Shown: piece by piece, positions 38,701-47,400 of the stretch
Layout of the letters: the number at the start of each line of letters is the position of its first letter
Position numbering within the stretch: position 1 is the first letter of the stretch
Origin: Agaribacterium haliotis
Lineage (GTDB): Bacteria > Pseudomonadota > Gammaproteobacteria > Pseudomonadales > Cellvibrionaceae
Length of the DNA: 64,000 bases
Direction of reading: 5' to 3'
Assembly: GCF_002312815.1 (NCBI RefSeq)
Contig: NZ_NKQJ01000006.1
Span: forward strand, 124,001 to 188,000
Notes under the pieces: generated by a model
Told to the model about the DNA's origin: nothing
The model's database searches: none
Seen by the model: only the letters and a program-made list of their open reading frames with translations
Translations under genes and position numbers: made by a program

Positions 38701-41234
38701 TCAAACGCGTCTATATAAGTATCGCCGTCAGTGTCACGCCAAACCACACCACTTAGGCGCATGCCTGGCAACTGTTCTTTTGTACCAAAATCCCACAGAA
38801 GCTCACCCTCACTATTTCTGGCAGAGGACCAGCCTTCGTATAACGTTTTATCACTACAGGAACTATCGTCAGCAACCGCACAACGTAATTCACTTAGGTC
38901 TGCTGATACGACTCCGTTTGAGGAGCTGCCACTCGCTCTCGCAAAATGATCCGCAGGCCAATAGCTTGAGCTAAAACTTACCGTACCTGAATGATACCCC
39001 GTGATCGCGGCAAGACTAGAGCTAATACCTGAAACATAAACTCGCTGCACAGATACATTTGCCTCCAGACGTCCGAACCCCCCTCCTACAGCTGAGCCAT
39101 CACCAAAAACAGAAACCGACGCATAAGCATCACTAATAGTGTTGTCATCTTCGACTGAGCCAATTAAACCACCAACATAGTTACCTTCGGCCCGCAACAT
39201 ACCACTAACAAATACGGCTTTGACATGGCTCGAATCAAGCGTACCAATTAAGCCCCCCGTATAAGCACCACCTGAAAGTGCTGAATAAATATCTACAAAC
39301 GCCCACGTTTCTTCGATTTCTGAGTTATCTGAGCGCCCCGCCAGGGCTCCAATGCTCTGCCTAGCCGCTATCGAACTCAGGTTTCCACCTAAGCCTAAGG
39401 CGGAGACCTTAGCCCTGTTTATAAAACCAAAAAGCCCCTGATAACTAGACTCAGGACGGTTGATATATAGATTGTCAACCTGAAAAGAGCTGCCATCAAA
39501 CACTGCAGTAAAGGGGTTTGATGAATTTCCAATAGGTAACCAACCCTCACCGCCATTCCAGTAGCTGTCACTTGCATCCAACTGACCATCGCCATTTGTG
39601 TCAAAATCGAGACTGGTTGTTAATTCATACCCCAAACAGCGTCGCTGGAAACGGCCTCGATATATGACACTAGGGCAGCCGGAGCTATCTGCATCTACCT
39701 CTGCACTTAATTTTTGACCGGCGCCATCTAACATAAAGCGCACGGCATCAAGCTCAGTCAGACTAGCAACCTCTATCAAGCCATCACTATCCGCATCAAC
39801 ATCAACGACGCCATTATTGTCATCATCATCATCCACAGCATCACTAATACCATCATTATCTTGGTCGCCAGGATAGCCATCTGCCGTTAAGCCAGAGGCC
39901 AACTCACAGGCAGCATTGCAGTTTTCTGGCAACCCATCTAAATCAGCGTCCAGGTATACCTCTGCATTGGAAGGGAAATGATCTAGTTGAATGCTACTGC
40001 CGGCAATACAGTCATTCCCACAAGTCAGGGCATAGGAATCAGCATAACCATCCCCATCGCTATCAGTGTGCGCACTGCCATCAAGCGGCCAAGTATCAAG
40101 CGCATCAGCACGCGTATCACCATCAGAATCACGCCAGAGTACACCGCTCAAATATAAGCCTGGCAGTTGTTCAGTGCCGCCAAAATCCCACAACGGCTCA
40201 CCATCGCTATTAATTACGCTGGCCCAGCCTTCGTATAAGATATCATCGCTGCACGTGCTGTTATCAGCTTCGGCGCAACGCATCTGGCTTAGACTTGCCG
40301 ATGTAACTCCACTTACGCCGCCGCCCGCATCGGTAAATTGTTCGAGCGGCCAGTAACTTGAGCTGAAACTTGCATTGTAACCCCAGCCTGCAACGGCTGC
40401 GCCAGTTGAACTTGAGCCCGTAACAAGCATGCGCGTTAGAGACGCGTCGCGGTTCACCTGGCCAAATAAAGCGCCAACATATGAGCTGTTGGTACCCTCG
40501 TCCACCACAACCGAAGCAGCAACATCACTGATGACGCTATCACCCTCAACAAGAGCGGCAACGCCTCCTAACCGAAGACTGCTACTGCCTTGCACCGTGC
40601 CACTAACAAAAGCCCTCTCTAGCTGAGTTGAGGACAAAGTACCGATTAGGCCACCTGCATCACCCGAAACATAAATATCAACAAAAGCCCAAACCTCTTT
40701 AATCTCAGAGCGCAAAGCATAACTCACCAGTGTTCCAACGGTACTGCCGCCACTAATCGAGCTCAAACGACCACCCAAACCTAAGCCAGAAACCTTCGCC
40801 CCATTGAAAGCAGCAAAGAGCCCCAGATGATCTACATTCGGGCGATTTATAAAAAGGTTCAGTACCTTAAAACTATTACCCTCAAGTACCCCGGTAAAGG
40901 AACTGACAATCGGAGTCCCAGCCTCAGCCCCAATAGGCAGCCAACCCTCTCCATCATTCCAATACGTATCCGAAGCATCCATCACCCCATCAGCATTCGT
41001 ATCAAAATCTAAATCCGTAGTTAGTTCAAAACCCACACAGCCATCAACCGGACAACCGGTCTTAGAACCATAAAGGCTAGAACCATCGAGGTTATTCCTA
41101 ATTTCATCAAGGTCAGCAAGATCGTTAATTTCGATCAAACCATCGTCGTCAAGGTCGTAGTCGGCGCGGCCGGATTCGGCCAGTGAAAGGCTGCTGCAAA
41201 CGAGCAGTACAAATAAGACAAGTGCTCTTGCCAT
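35781..41234 (-). CDS. Giant exported GLUG-like / thrombospondin type 3 repeat protein A with GlyGly-CTERM-like tail
   Basis: 1817 residues. ATG 41234 has GGGAG upstream and opens a signal peptide (MARALVLFVLLVCSSLSLAES). Three modules of about 460 residues start near 25, 473 and 940. Each opens with a Ca-binding-like DxDxDGLI motif and ELDAIR helix, then GYELT-LDFDT, then GLUG-like strand repeats (GGLIG, SDAYAS, VSG). It closes with LWDFGxxEQLPGL and [10 protein letters not shown]. Thrombospondin type 3 repeats follow at about 1310-1420. A Calx-beta-like domain is at about 1520-1630 and a PKD-like domain at about 1635-1730. A Pro/Ser linker and GGGGS-hydrophobic-RRRR tail end the protein. 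This tail type is cut by rhombosortase in known systems. Adhesion or surface function is inference. Confidence 0.88.
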   Translation of the reverse strand: MARALVLFVLLVCSSLSLAESGRADYDLDDDGLIEINDLADLDEIRNNLDGSSLYGSKTGCPVDGCVGFELTTDLDFDTNADGVMDASDTYWNDGEGWLPIGAEAGTPIVSSFTGVLEGNSFKVLNLFINRPNVDHLGLFAAFNGAKVSGLGLGGRLSSISGGSTVGTLVSYALRSEIKEVWAFVDIYVSGDAGGLIGTLSSTQLERAFVSGTVQGSSSLRLGGVAALVEGDSVISDVAASVVVDEGTNSSYVGALFGQVNRDASLTRMLVTGSSSTGAAVAGWGYNASFSSSYWPLEQFTDAGGGVSGVTSASLSQMRCAEADNSTCSDDILYEGWASVINSDGEPLWDFGGTEQLPGLYLSGVLWRDSDGDTRADALDTWPLDGSAHTDSDGDGYADSYALTCGNDCIAGSSIQLDHFPSNAEVYLDADLDGLPENCNAACELASGLTADGYPGDQDNDGISDAVDDDDDNNGVVDVDADSDGLIEVASLTELDAVRFMLDGAGQKLSAEVDADSSGCPSVIYRGRFQRRCLGYELTTSLDFDTNGDGQLDASDSYWNGGEGWLPIGNSSNPFTAVFDGSSFQVDNLYINRPESSYQGLFGFINRAKVSALGLGGNLSSIAARQSIGALAGRSDNSEIEETWAFVDIYSALSGGAYTGGLIGTLDSSHVKAVFVSGMLRAEGNYVGGLIGSVEDDNTISDAYASVSVFGDGSAVGGGFGRLEANVSVQRVYVSGISSSLAAITGYHSGTVSFSSSYWPADHFARASGSSSNGVVSADLSELRCAVADDSSCSDKTLYEGWSSARNSEGELLWDFGTKEQLPGMRLSGVVWRDTDGDTYIDAFDAWPFDSSAHTDSDGDGYADTYALTCDGDCISNSTIQLDQFPYNAEVYLDADLDGFPEDCDDACELSSGLMVDTYPGDQDNDGISDAEDNDDNNDGIVDVDADSDGLIDISSLAELDAIRFALDGAAQKLDSTSDADGSGCPFVIYLGRLQQRCRGYELTQTLDFDTNGDGVMDASDTYWNDGKGWDSLSGFTHGGRFSAVFEGNGHRISNLYMHLDRGYDLSFFGYLDGAKISGVGFDGPLALIKGAKYQGVLSFYSANSSVREVWSTVPIIGESNAFQIGGLITSADKTSIESVYVVVNIEDQSSSSRHIGGLVGAIGSEVLIQNAVVTGELTISSTSRAMVGELVGEIQGDENTEFRNVLSLLGRAESHVLGGISFNAICERMTIVGVYFVLNGSNSACGEGLSLDQLMCPITAADEHCFPSSLYADWGQELNRNGEALWDFGGSKQVPALRFSGKTYRDNDLDYTFDELDPDDDNDGVADSEDVFPYDPSESSDRDSDGTGDNADAFPNDASETTDSDGDGLGDNSDSFPNDATETEDFDNDGIGNNADTDDDNDGVLDSEDDDLGGDNGAPEIRAVGADLVLDATAELTLVEIAVDAVEASDMVDSELELELSLDGELLVLDEENKVSLPSGSLALNWVAIDDAGNRSETVTQRVTIYPRLKFVDAISVSGENSMAEIQIALTGPAPEYPISVQLNRVDATSTVTVDDFLAEPSLDLAALLVEFKQDQQEASLFFNVIDDSLVESDELLELQIHSATVGDIEPRELLLLDTESSHTLTITDSNVAPLVEIELQQAGMEVDTIDAKAGLVTVSAFVDDANDTDTHSYSWDLGQLAISVDDIASFSFDPEPFAGETYALSVVVTDSGVPALSSAEVSVDLRIEQKAEPSPSPSPSASPSPSPAVSPSPAVSPSPAVSPDPAVSPSPSPGGSDDGGNKKKGGGGSLDSYLLLTMFLLLVVHLRRRRFLNAK
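37300..41170 (-). repeat. Three-module array in giant gene A
   Basis: Three coding repeats of about 1.37-1.42 kb, with boundaries near 39,815 and 38,415, marked by the [10 protein letters not shown] codons. They are diverged copies, less alike than those in gene B, and look more AT-rich. The array runs into the thrombospondin type 3 segment near 37,300. Confidence 0.85.
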
Positions 41235-41291
41235 AGTTATCTCCCTATTGCGCCGGCCCTTGCTGGCGCATATTCCAAAACAAACAGGCGC

Positions 41292-41319
41292 ACTATAAGT
41301 AGGTTCAGGGAGATGTCAC
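41292..41319 (-). promoter_or_regulatory. Candidate promoter of giant gene A
   Basis: On the minus strand GTGACA (41319-41314), a 16-bp spacer and TATAGT (41297-41292), followed by GCGCC. The -10 with its flank, CTTATAGTGCGC, recurs upstream of giant gene B at 50276-50281. A leader hairpin (GCGCC / GGCGC) lies between it and the ATG. Confidence 0.6.
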
Positions 41320-41427
41320 TGACAAAAACGTTCAAATGCATGTGCAAAATCGATCAAAGTAGAGAAACCGTAAAGGCCCCCGTCTTTTTTTTCGAGTAGC
41401 TCACAGAAAACGCATACACAACAGACA

Positions 41428-41454
41428 TAAAAAAGCCCGCATAAGCGGGCTTTG
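41428..41454 (-). terminator. Terminator of giant gene B
   Basis: GCCCGC / GCGGGC (41435-41440, 41445-41450) with a 4-base loop and A/T tracts. Its flanks match the greA terminator at 50563-50588 over close to 38 bp. Confidence 0.88.
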
Positions 41455-41460
41455 GCAAAA

Positions 41461-44400
41461 TTATTTCGCGTTTAAAAATCTTCGTCGACGCAAATGAATA
41501 ACCAGTAATAAAAACATCGTCAGCAATAAATAACTATCCAAACTACCGCCGCCTTTTTTCTTATTGCCACCTTCATCTGAACCACCTGGTGACGGGCTCG
41601 GCGAGACGGCCGGGTCTGGCGTTACAACCGGGCTCGGCGTTACAACCGGGCTTGGCGTTACAACCGGGCTTGGCGTTACAACCGGGCTTGGCGTTACAAC
41701 CGGGCTTGGCGTTACAACCGGGCTTGGCGTTACAACCGGGCTTGGCGTTACAACCGGGCTTGGCGTTACAACCGGGCTTGGCGTTACAACCGGGCTCGGT
41801 GATACAACCGGGCTCGGTGATACAACCGGGCTTGGCGATACAACCGGGCTCGGCGAGGGCGAAGCACTTGGCGATGGGGAAGGCGAAGGCTCTGCTTTTT
41901 GCTCGATGCGCAAATCAACACTTACCTCAGCCGAGCTCAGCGCCGGAACGCCACTGTCTGTCACTACAACACTAAGTGCATAGGTCTCACCTGCAAACGG
42001 CTCTGGGTCAAAACTAAAGCTCGCAACATCATCTACAGAGATGGCTAGCTGGCCAAGATCCCAGCTGTAGCTGTGCGTATCCGTGTCATTTGCATCATCG
42101 ACGATGGCCCTGACAGTTACCTCACCCGCTTCAGGGTCGACAAGACTTACTTCTTCCCCAGCTTGTTGTACGTCGATAGCCACTAAAGGTGCAACGTTGT
42201 GATCGGTAATGGTCAGCGTGTGGGTATTTTCACCGTCAACCAGCAACAAAGCGCGCGGCTCAAGCTCACCGGAACTTGCAGAAAGCAGTTGCAATTCAAG
42301 CAGCTCATCACTTTCGGCCAAAGCATCGTCAACAACATTTAGCGCTAAGCTAGCTTGCAGCTCATCCTGCTCAAAGCTCAGTTCTAACATTGACAGATCA
42401 AGCGCAGGCTCTGAAGCAAAGTCCGCGGCACTCGCTGTGCTTTGATCTTCAAGCTGGCTCAGCTGCACATTCACCGGATACTGTGGAGCAGGCCCTGTTA
42501 AAGCCAAATAAATCTCAGCGACACTGTTTTCACCGCTGATTGAAATAGCCTCAACAAACTTAACCCGAGGATAAATCGTTACTTGCTGAGTCACCGCTTC
42601 AGAGCGATTGCCCGCATCGTCAATAGCCACCCAGTTAAGAGATAAAGCACCACTTGGCAAGCTGACTTTATTTTCTTCATCGAGAACAAGTAACTCACCG
42701 TCCAGGCTGAGCTCAAGTTCCAGTTCAGAGTCAACCATATCCGCAGCTTCAACAGCATCTACAGCAATTTCAACAAGCGTTAATTCAGCCGTCGCATCGA
42801 GTACAAGGTCTGCACCAACGGCGCTAATTTCCGGCGCGCCATTATCACCGCCGAGATCGTCGTCTTCCGAATCAAGCACACCGTCGTTGTCATCGTCGTT
42901 ATCGGCATTATTACCTATGCCGTCGCCGTCGAAGTCTTCACTTTCGGATGCATCGAACGGGAACAGATCCTGATCATCGGCAACGCCGTCGTTGTCGTCG
43001 TCATTGTCGGCATTGTTGCCCACACCATCGCCGTCAAAATCTTTCGATTCCGTTGGGTCATAGGGGAACAAATCCTGGGCATCGGCAACACCGTCGTTGT
43101 CATCGTCGCTATCGGCATTATTACCTAAGCCGTCACCGTCGAAGTCTGCGCTTTCCGTTGCATCGTTGGGGAAGGCATCAGCGTTATCACCAACACCGTC
43201 TGCGTCGCTGTCAACACTCTCAGATGCATCGTTCGGGAAGACATCACTGTTGTCACCCACACCATCGCCGTCAGAGTCGTGTGTTTCACTTGCATCGTTC
43301 GGAAAAGCATCGGCGTTATCACCGACGCCATCGGCGTCGCTGTCAACACTTTCAGAGGCATCGTTCGGGAAGACATCACTGTTGTCACCCACACCGTCGT
43401 TATCGGCATCGCTGGATTCGCTCGCATCAAATGGAAAGGCGTCCTCGCCATTTAACACGCCGTCGTTGTCCGCATCCTCATCTTCAAAGTCAAACAACTT
43501 ATCCGAATCCGTGTCTCGCCAGACAACTCCGTTCAGGCGTAAACCAGGTAGTTGTGTAGCTGTACCAAAATCCCACAGCGGCTCATCATCGCTATTGGCA
43601 ATTGCAGACCAACCTTCATACAGGGTGTGATCACTGCAGCTGCTGTCGTCAGCCACCGCACAGTGCAATGCACTTAAACTTGCCGGCGTAAGACCTGCCA
43701 CTTCATCACTGCCCGGGTCGTCGCTGTTTATATAGTGGCTGCTGTTAAACTGATCCTGCGGCCAATAACTGGCACTAAAGCTTATACCACCAGGGTAAGT
43801 CAGCATTGCAAAACCGCTTGAGCTAGAGCCTGTCACGTAGCTGCGTGTAACCTGCAGAGCGCTTGAGGTCACACGCCCAAGCAGCGCCCCGAAATCTCCG
43901 GAACTCTCACCGTTGTCAACAACAACTGAAGCAAAGGCATCACTGACAGAGCTAGTGCCTGCAATCTGGCCAACCAAACCACCTATCGCCTCATCGGCGC
44001 CTTTCACCGTACCGTAAACAAAAACAGCACTTAAGTGACTTGAACGCAGCTCGCCAACTAAACCACCGGCATACGCATAAGCAATTCCCTGTGATTCAAC
44101 GTCAGCAATAGCCCAACTTTCTTTAATTTCAGAGTACTCTGCCCTGCCCGCCAAGCTGGCAATACGGCTGCGAGCGGTAATCGATGCCGCGCGGCCGCCG
44201 AGGCCCAAGCCCGATACCCTGGCATTTTTCAGGCGGGCAAACAGCCCCTGATCATTTGCACTGGGGCGGTTGATATAAAGGTTGTCAATCTGCAAACCGT
44301 TGCCGTTAAACTCTGCGTAAAACGCTTCAGGCGCACCTTCGTCAGAACTGCCGCCAATCGGCATCCAGCCCTCACCGTCATTCCAGTACTCATCGTTTGC

Positions 44401-47400
44401 ATCGAGCTGGCCGTTGCCATTTGTATCAAAATCGAGCGACGTCGTTAATTCATAACCTGCACATCGCTGCTGCAAATAACCTTGATAAACAACAAACGGA
44501 CAACCGGAGTCAAGCGCATCGGCGTCAGCGCTTAGTTTTTGCGCGGCACCACCCAAGGCAAAACGCACCGCGTGCAATTCCTGCAAGCTGGCAATGTCGA
44601 TCAAACCATCGCTGTCGGCATCAACATCAACAATACCGTCGTTGTTGTCGTCGTCATCAAGCGCATCATTAATACCGTCGTTGTCTCTGTCGGCAGGGTA
44701 GGCATCGGCCGTTAAACCCGAAGCCTGCTCACATGCAGCATCGCAATTTTCAGGCAAGCCATCTAAATCGCTATCGAGGTAGACATAGGCATTGTCCGGG
44801 AACTGATCGAGTTCAATCGTGCTGTTGGCAATACAGTCTTGATTACAGCCTAAAGCGTAAGCATCGGCATAACCATCGCCATCGCTGTCCGTGTGGGCGC
44901 TGCTATCGAGCGGCCAGACATCAAACTCATCGATAACACTATCGCCATCCGAATCGCGCCAAATCACTCCAGCCAAACGCAGGCCCGGCAGCTGTTCACT
45001 ATTGCCAAAGTCCCACAGCGGTTCACCCTCACTATTTGTAGCGGTGGACCAACCCTCGAACAAGGTTTTATCAGTACAGCTGCTGTCATCGGCCACCGCA
45101 CAGCGCAGCGCAGCGAGGCTTGCCGATACATCACCCGTTACGCTGCTGCCTGCGCGCGTAAATTGATCGTCGGGCCAGTACGTCGAACTGATGCTTTCGC
45201 TATAACCATAAGATGTCAGAGCATTGCCGCCCGAGCTATACCCGGCAACATAGCTGCGTGTAATAGAACCGCCCGAAGATGCTCCAAGCAAGGCTGCAAT
45301 CGCAGGGTCACCGCCTTCTCCGACAACGGAAACCGAGGCAAACACATCGCTGATGGCGTTATCACCGTCACCATGACCAACCAAACCACCAATGTGATCT
45401 TGGCTGCCCTGCACCGAGCCACTGACAAATACAGCGCTTAATTGGCTGTCTTCCAGCTCGCCAATCAAACCGCCCGAATGTGCATCGTATCCGCGCGTAG
45501 AATGAATGTCGGCAATGGCCCAGCTTTCTTTGATATCCGTGTATTTCGCAACGCCGGCCAGCGTGCCAATTCTGTCTCGCGCAGTAATGGAACCCAAGTT
45601 ACCGCCCAAACCTACACCCGCTACCCTGGCGCCGTTAAGGTAGGCAAATAAACCCTGCCTTGATGCAGTCGGGCGGTTGATATACAGGTTGTTAATCTGC
45701 AGGGCGTTGCCGTTAAATTGCCCGCTAAAACCGTAGTTTACATCGCCAATTGGCTGCCAACCCTGACCCTCATTCCAGTACTCGTCGTTCGTATCTAACT
45801 TGCCATCGCCGTTTGTATCAAAGTCGAGCGAAGTTATTAGTTCATAACCCACACAGCGCTGTTGCATACGGCCCTGATAACGCAGCACCGGGCAACCGGA
45901 ATCGTCGGCCATGGCATCGGCACTAAGCTTTTGCGCGGCGCCATCCAACGCAAAGCGCATCGCATGCAGTTCTTGCAAACTGGCGATATCAATCAAACCG
46001 TCGCTGTCGGCATCTACATCAACAACACCGTCATTGTTATCGTCGTCATCAAGTGTGTTGTTGATGCCATCGTTGTCGCTGTCGTTGGGGTGGGCATCGG
46101 CCGTTAAACCCGAGGCCAGCTCACACGCGGCATCGCAGTTCTCCGGCAAACCGTCCAGGTCACTGTCGAGGTAGACCGCGGCACTGCTCGGGAACTGATC
46201 AAGCTGAATGCTGCTATTGGCAATACAATCGTCGTCGCAATTGAGCGCATAGGCATCGGCATAACCATCGCCATCGCTGTCGCTGTAAGCACTGCCATCG
46301 AGCGGCCAGGCATCGAGCGCATCAATACGGGTATCGCCGTCCGAATCGCGCCAAACCACCCCAGCCAAACGCAGGCCGGGCAGCTGCTCATCGCTGCCAA
46401 AATCCCACAGCGGCTCGCCGTCACTATTACTAGCTACCGACCAGCCCTCGTAGAGAGTTTTGTCGCTACAGCTGCTGTCGTCGGCCACCGCGCAGCGCAA
46501 TTGGCTCAGGCTCGCCGATACGTTTTGTGCCGTATTGACATTGCCTGCACTGGTAAATTGATCTTCGGGCCAATAATTTGCGCTAAAACTTACCCCGGCA
46601 GCATAACCCGCCACAGCAGCGCCATTTGAGCTGGCGCCGGCAACATAACTGCGCTGTACGGACACACCCGAGGACGAGACCCCAAATAACACGCCAAGAT
46701 CTCGTTCCCGGCCACCGCCGACAACAACCGAGGCAAACACATCGCTGATCGAGCTTTGTACACCCACGCGACCAAAGAGCCCGCCGAGACCTGTCTTTTC
46801 GCCGCGGACCGAGCCAGTGGCAAATACCGCCTTAGCATGGCTGACAGAAAACTCACCAACCAAACCACCGGCATAGGCATTTTGTAGATCTACCGATCGT
46901 ACATCGGCAATAGCCCAGCTCTCTTCAATATCAGACTGCTCGGCAAAACCCGCCAGGCTACCTACATAGTTGCGCGCGGTTACCGAACCCAAGCTACCGC
47001 CAAGCCCCAGGCCCAACACCTTGGCATGGTGCATACGCGCAAACAGGCCCTGGTATTGTTTACCCGGTCGGTTTACATAGAGGTTGTTAATCTGCAAGCC
47101 ATTGCCCTGAAACACAGCGCGAAACGAACTTGCAGAACCAGTAATACCGGCGCCAATTGGCAGCCAGCCTTCGCCGTCGTTCCAGTACTCATCGCCGGCA
47201 TCTAATTTGCCATCGCCGTTTGTATCAAAGTCGAGCGATGCGCTTAATTCATAGCCCTGACAGCGCTGCTGCAAGCGGCCTTGATAAAGCTGCACCGGGC
47301 AACCAGAATTGTCGGCAGTGGCACTCGCACCGAGTTTTTGCGCGGCGCCGTCTAAGGCAAAGCGCACCGCATGCAGTTCTTGCAAACTGGCGATTTCGAT

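Noticed and set aside
41621-41854. Possible CRISPR array because of regular repeats
   Set aside because: The units are directly adjacent with no spacers and stay in frame with the giant gene. No cas genes are present.
41564-41983. 139-codon plus-strand frame with GVTTGL repeats
   Set aside because: It is the antisense reading of the giant gene B minisatellite and linker. It has no start context and no relation to neighbours.
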